A stretch of DNA of 64,000 bases from Prolixibacteraceae bacterium UBA1413. GTDB lineage: Bacteria; Bacteroidota; Bacteroidia; Bacteroidales; Prolixibacteraceae. The notes under the pieces are model-generated. The model did no database searches and was not told the origin of the DNA. It saw nothing but the letters and a program-made list of their open reading frames with translations. The position numbers and the translations under genes were made by a program. Location of the stretch: the NCBI GenBank assembly GCA_002304925.1, contig DBPT01000010.1, forward strand, positions 62,001-126,000. The letters are read 5' to 3'. Below, one piece after another: positions 16,095 through 24,064 of the stretch (within the stretch, counting starts at the first letter, position 1; the number at the start of each line of letters is the position of its first letter).

Positions 16095-18515
16095 ATGAAA
16101 GTGTTGAAATTCGGCGGGACATCTATTGGCACCGCCGGCAATATCCGTAAGGTAAAAGAGATTCTATCCCGGGAATCCGGGGATGTGTTGGTTGTGGTTT
16201 CCGCCCTGGGGGGGGTTACCGATCAGATCCTCCTTACTGCCCGTATGGCTGCGTCAGGGAAAAGGGATTTCCATCCGGCCCTCGGAGAGATCAGGGAGCG
16301 GCATCGGGCGCTCATCAGGGAACTCTATCCAGGAGGGAATGGGGTGGACTCCAAAATTGAGGCGATTCTCAGGGAACTGGAACAGGTACTGACGGGTATT
16401 GCCCTGGTGAACGAACTGACTTCCAAAACCCTGGACCGGATCCTGAGCATGGGGGAGCGGATGTCATCCAACCTTATCGCCCCATACCTCGGGGCCACCC
16501 TGGTGGATTCTGCCGGGCTGATCGTCACCGACAGCAGCTTTGGCAAGGCAGCAGTGGACTTCAGCATGACCACCTTCCGTATCGGGGAAGCATTGGGAGA
16601 TTTCCACGGGAAAGCACTGGCACCCGGATTTATCGCCCGCAGCAAAGACGGGGATTATACCACCCTGGGACGGGGTGGTTCCGACTATTCCGCATCCATC
16701 TTCGCAGCCATCCTGGGTGCCGAATCCCTGGAAATCTGGACCGATGTCGACGGGTTCATGACTGCCGATCCCCGGGTGATCGACAACGCCTATACCATCC
16801 CCCATCTCACCTATGCCGAAGCCATGGAACTCTCCAACTTCGGCGCCAAGGTGATTTATCCGCCTACCATTCTTCCCGTATACAAGAAGGAAATCCCCGT
16901 CCTGATCAAAAACACCATGCATCCGGAAGCTCCCGGAACGATGATCACCAAAACTTCCCTCAACGGCAGGGAAAAACCCATCAAGGGAATTTCCTCGATC
17001 CCGGGAATTGCCCTGATCACCATTCAGGGAATTGGCATGGTGGGCGTTTCGGGTATTGCCATGCGGCTCTTTACAGCCCTTGCCCGCGAAAAAATCAACA
17101 TCATCCTCATCTCCCAGGCCTCCTCTGAAAATACCATCAGCATTGCCATTGAGGAGTCCCTGGCTGAAAAGGCGGAAGAATCCATCCGGGGTGAGTTTGA
17201 AAAAGAGATTGCGAAGGAACTGATCAACAGGGTGCTGGTGGAAGTCAACCTCTCGATTGTAGCCATCGTGGGTGAAAATATGAAACATTCCACCGGGGTT
17301 GCCGGAAAACTCTTCAGCACCATCGGGAGAAATGGCATCAACGTGGTTGCCATCGCCCAGGGGGCTTCCGAGTTTAACATCTCCTGGGTGGTGCGGAACG
17401 GGGACCTCCGGAAGACCCTCAATGTGGTCCATGAATCCTTCTTCCTTTCTGAAAATGTCCAGTTAAATCTCTTCCTCATAGGTACCGGGCTGGTGGGGAG
17501 CCACCTGCTCAGCCAGATCGGCGGACAACAGGAGCGGCTTCTACGGGAAAGCCATCTCAACATCCGGCTTGCCGGAATTGCCAACCGGAAAAACATGCTC
17601 TTCGACCGGGACGGAATCGAAGTGAACCGTTATGCCGAAAATCTCTCCGAAAAAGGAGAACCTTCCTCTGTAAAAGGTTTCATAGAGAAAATGATCTCCC
17701 TGAACATGTATAACTCGGTTTTTGTCGATTGTACGGCTTCGGGAGAGGTTGCGGCAGCTTACCAGCAGATCCTGGAAGAGAACATCTCCATCGTGGCAGC
17801 TAACAAAATCGCCGCCTCTTCCAGCTTCGACAATTACATCAGGCTGAAACGAACCGCAAAGCGCAAGGGCATCAAATTCCTCTTCGAGACCAATGTGGGA
17901 GCTGGTTTACCGATCATCAACACCCTCAACGACCTGGTAAACTCAGGCGATAAGGTACTGAAAATCGAGGCGGTACTCAGCGGAACGCTCAACTTCATCT
18001 TCAACACCCTTTCCGCAGAAATCCCATTGAGCAAAACCATCAGGATGGCCAGGGAGGCAGGCTATACGGAACCGGATCCCCGGGTCGACCTTAGCGGTAC
18101 CGATGTCATGCGGAAGCTGCTGATCCTGGCACGCGAATCGGGGTATCGCCTCGATCCGGAGGATGTCAGGGTCAATCCTTTTATTCCGCTTGAATATTTC
18201 GAAGGAAACCTGGAGGAATTCTGGCGAAAAATCCCGGCATTGGATCCAGTTTTTGAGGAAAAACGCAAAATCCTGGCACAACAGGACAAGAAGTGGCGTT
18301 TTGTTGCGAGTTTTGAGGATGGAAACGCCGAGGTGGGGCTTCGTGAGATTGACAGCCGTCATCCTTTTTATGACCTGGAAGGGAGCAACAACCTGATCAT
18401 TTACCGGACCGTCCGGTACAATGAATTCCCGATGCTCATCAAGGGCTATGGAGCAGGAGCTGCAGTTACCGCCGCCGGGGTCTTTGCCGACCTTATCAAA
18501 GTATCCAACATTTAA
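16095..18515 (+). CDS. thrA: Bifunctional aspartokinase / homoserine dehydrogenase
   Basis: The fused enzyme catalyses the first and third steps from aspartate to homoserine. Translation from the ATG at 16095 gives 806 aa beginning MKVLKFGGTS, the standard aspartokinase start. The frame opens 12 nt earlier at a TTG. The kinase domain covers about residues 1-290, two ACT regulatory domains about 300-460 (GIGMVGVSGIAMRLF and GENMKHSTGVAGKLF), and the NAD(P)-binding homoserine dehydrogenase domain begins near 463 (LFLIGTGLVGSHL). The ACT domains imply feedback control, probably by threonine. The apgM and thrC genes follow on the same strand. Confidence 0.97.
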   Translation: MKVLKFGGTSIGTAGNIRKVKEILSRESGDVLVVVSALGGVTDQILLTARMAASGKRDFHPALGEIRERHRALIRELYPGGNGVDSKIEAILRELEQVLTGIALVNELTSKTLDRILSMGERMSSNLIAPYLGATLVDSAGLIVTDSSFGKAAVDFSMTTFRIGEALGDFHGKALAPGFIARSKDGDYTTLGRGGSDYSASIFAAILGAESLEIWTDVDGFMTADPRVIDNAYTIPHLTYAEAMELSNFGAKVIYPPTILPVYKKEIPVLIKNTMHPEAPGTMITKTSLNGREKPIKGISSIPGIALITIQGIGMVGVSGIAMRLFTALAREKINIILISQASSENTISIAIEESLAEKAEESIRGEFEKEIAKELINRVLVEVNLSIVAIVGENMKHSTGVAGKLFSTIGRNGINVVAIAQGASEFNISWVVRNGDLRKTLNVVHESFFLSENVQLNLFLIGTGLVGSHLLSQIGGQQERLLRESHLNIRLAGIANRKNMLFDRDGIEVNRYAENLSEKGEPSSVKGFIEKMISLNMYNSVFVDCTASGEVAAAYQQILEENISIVAANKIAASSSFDNYIRLKRTAKRKGIKFLFETNVGAGLPIINTLNDLVNSGDKVLKIEAVLSGTLNFIFNTLSAEIPLSKTIRMAREAGYTEPDPRVDLSGTDVMRKLLILARESGYRLDPEDVRVNPFIPLEYFEGNLEEFWRKIPALDPVFEEKRKILAQQDKKWRFVASFEDGNAEVGLREIDSRHPFYDLEGSNNLIIYRTVRYNEFPMLIKGYGAGAAVTAAGVFADLIKVSNI

Positions 18516-18556
18516 GGGTAAGGTTTGAGGTTGAGGTTGTAAATTTTTCGTCATGA

Positions 18557-18660
18557 AATATCCATGCATCATTTATGCACCAACCGGTGAAAAATTGCGA
18601 AGCTATTTCTTGCGACCACTGAAACGGACAATAGCCGCAAAAATAAGCCGCATGGATATT
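18557..18660. repeat. Inverted repeat pair between thrA and apgM
   Basis: AATATCCATGC at 18557-18567 and GCATGGATATT at 18650-18660 are exact inverse copies, 82 nt apart, within the 192-nt gap. TTGAGG-type hexamers lie just before (18527-18539). It may be a regulatory structure or the remains of a small element. Confidence 0.4.
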
Positions 18661-18707
18661 ACATCTGTTTCACAGAATGAACCACAACAACGTAATATTT
18701 TAAACAG

Positions 18708-19916
18708 ATGAAGTATGTTATCATTCTCGGGGATGGCATGGCCGATGAGCCCATCGGGGAACTCGGGAACAAGACGCCCCTGCAGGTCGCCCGAACGCCG
18801 GCCATGGACAGGCTGGCACAGCGGGGATGCAGCGGCATGCTCCAAACCATTCCCGCGGGGATGCAGCCGGGGAGCGAAATTGCCAACCTGGCGGTGCTGG
18901 GATACGATGTAAAGGCGGTGTTTGAAGGACGTGGCGTTCTGGAAGCCGCCAGCATAGGCGTGGACATAGCCCCCGGCGACCTAGCCCTCCGGTGTAACCT
19001 CGTTTGTATCGAAGAGGGGAAAATAAAGAATCACTCAGCCGGACATATTACTACGGAAGAGGCCGCGGAGATCATCGCCTTTCTCTCCAGAACAATGGGA
19101 AATGAGATGATTCGTTTTTACCCGGGGGTCTCTTACCGCCACCTCCTGGTGATCGGGGGAGGCAGCAAACATCTCGACTGCACGCCACCCCACGATGTCA
19201 TGGGCACCCCGTTCCGCCAGGTGCTGGTCAGGCCGCAAAACGGAGAGGCCCGAAAAACCGCCTCTCTTCTCAATTACCTGATTGCAAGAAGCCGTTCCCT
19301 GCTGGAGGAGCATCCCGTAAATCAAAAAAGAAAAGCCGGGGGAAAGGATCCTGCCACCTGCATCTGGCCCTGGTCTCCGGGTTACCGGCCGCAGATGCCT
19401 ACCCTGCAGGAGCTTTACGGCATCGGCAGGTCAGCCGTGATATCGGCCGTCGACCTGATCCAGGGCATCGGCGTCTACGCAGGCATGGAAGTCATTAAAG
19501 TGAAAGGCGCCACGGGGCTCTATGATACCAATTACGAGGGGAAAGCCCGGGCGACCATCGATGCCCTGAGGAACCACGACCTGGTATACCTTCATGTGGA
19601 AGCCAGCGACGAAGCCGGACACGAGGGAAATCCCTCCCTGAAGGTGAAAACCATCGAAAACCTCGATCAGCGTGTGGTAAAACCCATCATGGAGGCTTGC
19701 GACAACATGGAGGAATCCGTGACCATCGCCCTCCTCCCCGACCACCCCACCCCATGCGCAATCCGCACCCATACCCGGGATGCTGTACCCTTCGTCATCT
19801 ATACACCGGGAAGGGAAGCTGACGGCGTGATCGATTTCGATGAATTCTCGGCTCAAACAGGAGGTTATGGATTGTTGAGCGGAAACGAATTCATGAAAAC
19901 TTTGCTTAGAAGGTGA
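18708..19916 (+). CDS. apgM: ApgM-family phosphomutase-like protein, probable homoserine kinase
   Basis: The 402-aa protein belongs to the archaeal-type cofactor-independent phosphoglycerate mutase family of the alkaline phosphatase superfamily. Metal-binding motifs are visible: ILGDGMADEP near the N-terminus, HVEASDEAGHEGN near residue 297 and LLPDHPTPC near 344. It sits between thrA and thrC, where a homoserine kinase is expected, and no GHMP-type thrB is present. From memory, genetic work in Bacteroides and Desulfovibrio links such proteins to homoserine phosphorylation. I therefore infer that role, while mutase activity remains possible. The family assignment is firmer than the function. 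Confidence 0.85.
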   Translation: MKYVIILGDGMADEPIGELGNKTPLQVARTPAMDRLAQRGCSGMLQTIPAGMQPGSEIANLAVLGYDVKAVFEGRGVLEAASIGVDIAPGDLALRCNLVCIEEGKIKNHSAGHITTEEAAEIIAFLSRTMGNEMIRFYPGVSYRHLLVIGGGSKHLDCTPPHDVMGTPFRQVLVRPQNGEARKTASLLNYLIARSRSLLEEHPVNQKRKAGGKDPATCIWPWSPGYRPQMPTLQELYGIGRSAVISAVDLIQGIGVYAGMEVIKVKGATGLYDTNYEGKARATIDALRNHDLVYLHVEASDEAGHEGNPSLKVKTIENLDQRVVKPIMEACDNMEESVTIALLPDHPTPCAIRTHTRDAVPFVIYTPGREADGVIDFDEFSAQTGGYGLLSGNEFMKTLLRR

Positions 19917-19982
19917 AAGGACTTTTCTTTGCCACCGGTTCATTAAGCAGAGCAAAATCCAGACAAAAGACAGCTGTTTGAG

Positions 19983-20018
19983 GTTAAGATTAAGATTAAG
20001 ATTAAGATTAAGATTAAG
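19983..20018 (+). repeat. Hexamer tandem repeat before thrC
   Basis: Six tandem units, GTTAAG followed by five ATTAAG, end 19 nt before the proposed GTG start of thrC. The repeat is in frame with thrC and would encode alternating Arg-Leu if an upstream TTG at 19978 were used. Confidence 0.9.
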
Positions 20019-20037
20019 GACAAAAGATTCAACATTC

Positions 20038-21348
20038 GTGAAGTATTACAGCACCAGTAAAATCTCCTCTCCCGTTTCGCTCGGCGAAGCGGTTATCCGC
20101 GGACTGGCAGGCGACGGCGGACTTTATATGCCGGAGCGGATAAAGCGGTTTGACCCTGATTTCTTCAGGTCCGTCCACCGGCTTACCTTTCAGGAAATCG
20201 CCTTTGAGGTGGCCGCCCTTTTCTTTGACGAGGATATCCCGGAAGATGATCTGAGAACCATCGTAAACGACACCCTCTCCTTTGAATGCCCGGTAGTACC
20301 AGTGACCGGGAACATCTGGTCGCTGGAGTTATTCCACGGCCCCACGCTGGCCTTCAAGGATGTTGGGGCCCGGTTTATGGCCCGCATGCTCCGATATTTC
20401 CTGATGGGAGAAAACGGGCAGGTCACGGTGCTGGTGGCAACCTCGGGTGATACGGGAAGCGCTGTGGCCAACGGATTCCTGGGGGTGGACGGCATCCGGG
20501 TCGTAGTGCTCTACCCGAAGGGAAAGGTGAGCCAGATCCAGGAAAAACAGTTTACCACCCTAGGACATAATATAACGGCCCTGGAAGTGGATGGCACTTT
20601 CGACGATTGCCAGCGGCTGGTGAAAACCGCCTTTTCCGATGAGGCGCTGAACAAAAGAGTGGCGCTGACTTCGGCCAACTCCATCAATGTGGCCCGTTTC
20701 CTGCCCCAGGCGTTTTATTATTTCAACGCCTTTGCCCGGTTAAGAGAACAGGGAGCCCTTCACGGAGAAGCCTGGGTGGTGGCCGTACCCAGCGGCAACT
20801 TCGGCAATCAGACGGCCGGACTCTTTGCCCGGGAGATGGGACTTCCCGTGTCGCGATTCATCGCCGCCAACAATAGCAATGACGTGGTCTTTAAGTACCT
20901 GAAAACCGGAAAATACGAACCCCGGCCTTCCGTGGAAACCATCGCCAACGCCATGGACGTAGGTGCTCCCAGTAATTTCGCCCGTATCCTCGACCTGTAC
21001 GGTCATTCCTGGCAGAAAATCAGAACCCTTGTGTCGGGATTCCGGATCGACGATAAGGGCATAAAAGAGACCATCAGAAGGGTGCACGACACAACGGGAT
21101 ACCTCTGCGATCCCCATGGCGCCTGCGGATATGCCGCCCTCGAAGAACAACTCAACAAAGACGAGACCGGCACTTTCCTGGAGACCGCCCATCCAGCCAA
21201 GTTCACCTCCACCATGGAGGAAATCCTCGGCAAGGGGATAGTCCCCCTTCCCGATAAACTGGCAGCCTTCATGAAAGGGAAAAAACAGTCGGTGGAAATC
21301 AGCGGAAAGTATGCCAGTTTCCGGGAGTGGCTGGAGCATTTGCAATAA
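20038..21348 (+). CDS. thrC: Threonine synthase
   Basis: The PLP enzyme converts O-phosphohomoserine to threonine. I start it at GTG 20038 because the resulting N-terminus (KYYSTSKISSPVSLGEAV) is the family norm and gives 436 aa. The frame also opens at TTG 19978, but that would add an Arg-Leu tract encoded by a hexamer repeat. The PLP lysine is Lys108 in HGPTLAFKDVGARF, and the phosphate-binding loop VATSGDTGSAVANG follows. It completes the thrA-apgM-thrC operon. The GTG start and the adjoining repeat may affect expression. Confidence 0.95.
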   Translation: MKYYSTSKISSPVSLGEAVIRGLAGDGGLYMPERIKRFDPDFFRSVHRLTFQEIAFEVAALFFDEDIPEDDLRTIVNDTLSFECPVVPVTGNIWSLELFHGPTLAFKDVGARFMARMLRYFLMGENGQVTVLVATSGDTGSAVANGFLGVDGIRVVVLYPKGKVSQIQEKQFTTLGHNITALEVDGTFDDCQRLVKTAFSDEALNKRVALTSANSINVARFLPQAFYYFNAFARLREQGALHGEAWVVAVPSGNFGNQTAGLFAREMGLPVSRFIAANNSNDVVFKYLKTGKYEPRPSVETIANAMDVGAPSNFARILDLYGHSWQKIRTLVSGFRIDDKGIKETIRRVHDTTGYLCDPHGACGYAALEEQLNKDETGTFLETAHPAKFTSTMEEILGKGIVPLPDKLAAFMKGKKQSVEISGKYASFREWLEHLQ

Positions 21349-21372
21349 CCACCCCGTCATTCCGATCCTCCC

Positions 21373-22344
21373 CTATTCCTGAACCTGAAAAGCTTCGCGC
21401 AGCATGGCCAGACTTTTGGGGATGGCTTCCAGGGGGGATTCATTCCCCTCGAATTCCAGGGAGACATAGCCCTTGTATCCAGCTTTACGGAAAATCTCAG
21501 CCACCTTCTTGTAATCGATATCGAGGGTGTACCATTTTCCGCCCCCGTAATAGGTCTTGGCCTGGACCAGGAAGGTTTTGGGGGCCAGCATTTCGAGCTG
21601 TTGGTACTGGTTTTCGAGGAAGTTGCCGGTATCGGCGGTCACCTGAAGCCAGGGCGAGTTGACGGCATCGACAATCCTGAGCACGCCGGCGGCGGTGCGT
21701 CCCAAACCCCAGTGGTTCTCCAGTCCGAGCACCACTCCGCACTTCTCAGCCGTGGGCAGGCATTGCTGGATGGCGTCGATCACCCACTCAAAACCCTGAT
21801 CGTCGGTATATCCTTCCAATACAGGCTCTATCCCTTTGTTGGCCATGAAGTCGTCGAACGATTCGATGGTACGCCACCTGCCGGTATTGAGCCGCATGGT
21901 GGGAATCCCCAACTGGTAAGCCAGTTCGATCTGGTGGATGGTCTTGGCGATCTCCTCGTCGCGTGTCTTCTTGTCGGGAAAGACAAATCCCTGGTGGGTG
22001 CTGAATCCCATGATGTCAAGGCCCGCATGAAAAGCTTTCCGTTTGAGCATCTGGAGATAGCTGTTCTCTTCGGAAGTCATCTGCATCAGAAGAAACTCAA
22101 TACCGTCAAAGCCCATTTCGGCAGCTTTCTCGATGCACATTTCGATGGGCACATTCTCCTTAGGACCGTTGAACTGCCAGAAGGAATAGGTGGAAACGCC
22201 GATCCGGTTCGAAGACCTGCCTATGGATCTGACAGGCTCCTCCACTGTAGTTTTTGGGACACACCCCGGCACCGCCGCCGCCATTCCGGCACCTGCGGCA
22301 GCCAGGGTCGCCGTTTTCAGAAAATCCCTGCGATTGTTGTTCAT
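21373..22344 (-). CDS. Secreted sugar phosphate isomerase/epimerase-like protein
   Basis: Translation from the ATG at 22344 gives 323 aa. The N-terminus NNNRRDFLKTATLAAAGAG has a twin-arginine motif, and a lipobox-like Ala-Val-Pro-Gly-Cys follows, so Tat export with a lipid anchor is plausible. The rest is a xylose isomerase-like TIM barrel (GVSTYSF, GFDGIEFLLMQM, GLENHWGLGRT, SLEFEGNE) with acidic and His residues at the usual metal-binding positions. Such proteins act on keto-sugars or inositols, or are domains of glycoside-degrading systems. The substrate is unknown. It is convergent with thrC, 24 nt apart. Confidence 0.88.
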   Translation of the reverse strand: MNNNRRDFLKTATLAAAGAGMAAAVPGCVPKTTVEEPVRSIGRSSNRIGVSTYSFWQFNGPKENVPIEMCIEKAAEMGFDGIEFLLMQMTSEENSYLQMLKRKAFHAGLDIMGFSTHQGFVFPDKKTRDEEIAKTIHQIELAYQLGIPTMRLNTGRWRTIESFDDFMANKGIEPVLEGYTDDQGFEWVIDAIQQCLPTAEKCGVVLGLENHWGLGRTAAGVLRIVDAVNSPWLQVTADTGNFLENQYQQLEMLAPKTFLVQAKTYYGGGKWYTLDIDYKKVAEIFRKAGYKGYVSLEFEGNESPLEAIPKSLAMLREAFQVQE

Positions 22345-22483
22345 AATATTGGTTTTAAAACCTAAAAATAAACATATCTTTTGTAAATGAAACAAGTGCA
22401 AGCCAAAACATCCCCATTTGCTGATGTGAAGTATATTCAAAGGAAATAAACCTGTTCCGGGTAAAAACATGGCTCCTTTGTGT

Positions 22484-22491
22484 TAACTTTG
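22484..22491 (+). promoter_or_regulatory. Possible -7 element of the AmmeMemoRadiSam operon
   Basis: TAACTTTG fits TAnnTTTG and lies 28 nt before the ATG at 22520. A -33 element is not clear. Confidence 0.35.
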
Positions 22492-22519
22492 TGAATCAGT
22501 AGTTTAATATTTCATCTGA

Positions 22520-24064
22520 ATGGACATGATTAAAAAACTGGGATCGGTCATTGTCGGGGTTTTGTTTGTTTTTTCCATGGCTTGTCATTCGCAGCCTGCT
22601 GAAAAAGGAAAAACCGACCGTGTACCCGCCGTTGCCGGATCGTTTTATCCTTCCGATGCCGGGGACCTGACAAAGATGCTGAAAGCATTTTTCAGGACGG
22701 AAACCACTTCTTCTGATGAGCAGCCCCTGGCCCTGGTGGTTCCCCATGCCGGGTATATTTTTTCGGGGGAGGTGGCTGCCGCAGGTTTCAGAATGCTGGA
22801 ACGTGACAAATCCTTCAGGCACATCTTCATCATCGGTCCGGCCCACAGAACCTGGTTCAACGGGGCTGCCATTTACACGCAGGGCAATTTTGTCACGCCA
22901 CTGGGGAAGGTTCCCATTGATCCCCTTGCCAGCGAACTGGTTCAGAAACACAGGCTGATCGTGGACAATCAGGCACCCCACAAAGAAGAACACTGCATCG
23001 AGGTGCAACTACCCTTTCTGCAGTATTGGCTAAAAAAGCCCTTTTCCATCATTCCCATCCTGGTGGGCGGCGATTCCGAAAAAACGGCGGAAGTTTTGGC
23101 GGAGATGCTGTCCCCTTATTTCACGAACGACAATCTCTTTGTTATCAGCGCCGATTTTTCCCACTACCCGGCCATGGAGGATGCCGTAAAAGCTGACAAA
23201 AGCACTGCGGACGCCATTGCCTCCAACGACCCTGCTGAATTCCTCACCACCATCCGCCGGAATGAGGAAACGTACGGACCTGAACTGGTGACCTCGATTT
23301 GCGGATGGCTGCCTGCACTCACCCTGCTGAAAATCACGGAAAAGATCCCGGAAACGGAATACCGGAAGGTGATGTACCGCAACAGCGGCCATTCGTCCTA
23401 CGGAGACCGGGAAAGGGTGGTGGGATACCAGGTCATGGCCCTATTCCGTAGGTCGGGACCGGAAAAGAGCGATGATTTCGACCTTCCGGAGAGTGACAAA
23501 CTGCGATTGCTGGAACTGGCACGCAATACCATCGTCTCATTTCTGAGCCATCGCAGCCTCCCGACGGTTCCGGAGAAATCGCTGAATACCAACCTGACCA
23601 TGAAAGCCGGGGCATTCGTTACCCTGAAGAAAAACGGGGAACTCAGGGGTTGTATCGGCAATTTCGCTTCCCAGAATCCCCTGCACCAGACCATTCAGGA
23701 AATGGCCATCTCGTCGGCCATCCGCGATACTCGGTTTACCCCGGTCACCATCCGCGAAATGGATCGGATCGACATCGAAATTTCGGTCCTCACACCTTTG
23801 AAGCGGATTTCCTCCATCGATGAATTCCGCCTGGGGAAAGATGGGATTTACATCCGCAAGGGGAACCGGTCGGGCACTTTCCTGCCCCAGGTGGCGGAAG
23901 AGACCGGCTGGACGGTGGAGGAATTTCTGGGGCACTGCGCCCGGGACAAAGCGGGATTAAACTGGGACAGCTGGAGGCAGGACGATGTCGAACTTTATAC
24001 TTACCAGGCATTGGTTTTCGGAGAAGAAGATTTCCCGGATGCCCGCTTCAAAAAAGGGAAGTGA
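22520..24064 (+). CDS. Memo-AMMECR1 fusion lipoprotein (AmmeMemoRadiSam B and A)
   Basis: The 514-aa protein fuses two domains that are often separate genes. A lipoprotein signal precedes Cys22 (FSMAC). The Memo domain spans about residues 34-310: VPHAGYIFSG (His76), GPAHR (His109) and TSICGW (Cys261) match the His-His-Cys iron ligands known for human MEMO1. The AMMECR1 domain covers about 330-505 and includes the hallmark LRGCIG (375-380). The start may be the ATG at 22520 or 22526. Its stop overlaps the next start (TGATG). The combination marks the AmmeMemoRadiSam system, whose reaction is unknown; comparative work suggests base or isoprenoid modification. The predicted lipid anchor puts it in the envelope, which is unexpected for such enzymes. 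Confidence 0.92.
   Translation: MDMIKKLGSVIVGVLFVFSMACHSQPAEKGKTDRVPAVAGSFYPSDAGDLTKMLKAFFRTETTSSDEQPLALVVPHAGYIFSGEVAAAGFRMLERDKSFRHIFIIGPAHRTWFNGAAIYTQGNFVTPLGKVPIDPLASELVQKHRLIVDNQAPHKEEHCIEVQLPFLQYWLKKPFSIIPILVGGDSEKTAEVLAEMLSPYFTNDNLFVISADFSHYPAMEDAVKADKSTADAIASNDPAEFLTTIRRNEETYGPELVTSICGWLPALTLLKITEKIPETEYRKVMYRNSGHSSYGDRERVVGYQVMALFRRSGPEKSDDFDLPESDKLRLLELARNTIVSFLSHRSLPTVPEKSLNTNLTMKAGAFVTLKKNGELRGCIGNFASQNPLHQTIQEMAISSAIRDTRFTPVTIREMDRIDIEISVLTPLKRISSIDEFRLGKDGIYIRKGNRSGTFLPQVAEETGWTVEEFLGHCARDKAGLNWDSWRQDDVELYTYQALVFGEEDFPDARFKKGK

Noticed and set aside
16464..17432. Open frame of 322 codons antisense to thrA
   Set aside because: The sense strand encodes conserved aspartokinase and ACT motifs. 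The antisense product has no signal or motif.
19983..20018. Possible CRISPR-like or telomere-like repeat
   Set aside because: The unit is only 6 nt with no spacers, so it is a simple tandem repeat.
19978..20037. Upstream TTG start for thrC adding an Arg-Leu tract
   Set aside because: The extension is encoded by a hexamer repeat, and threonine synthases normally begin at KYYST, which fits the GTG at 20038.
22344..22470. Longer N-terminus of the sugar isomerase-like protein
   Set aside because: The extra 42 residues precede an obvious twin-arginine signal, so the start at 22344 is better.
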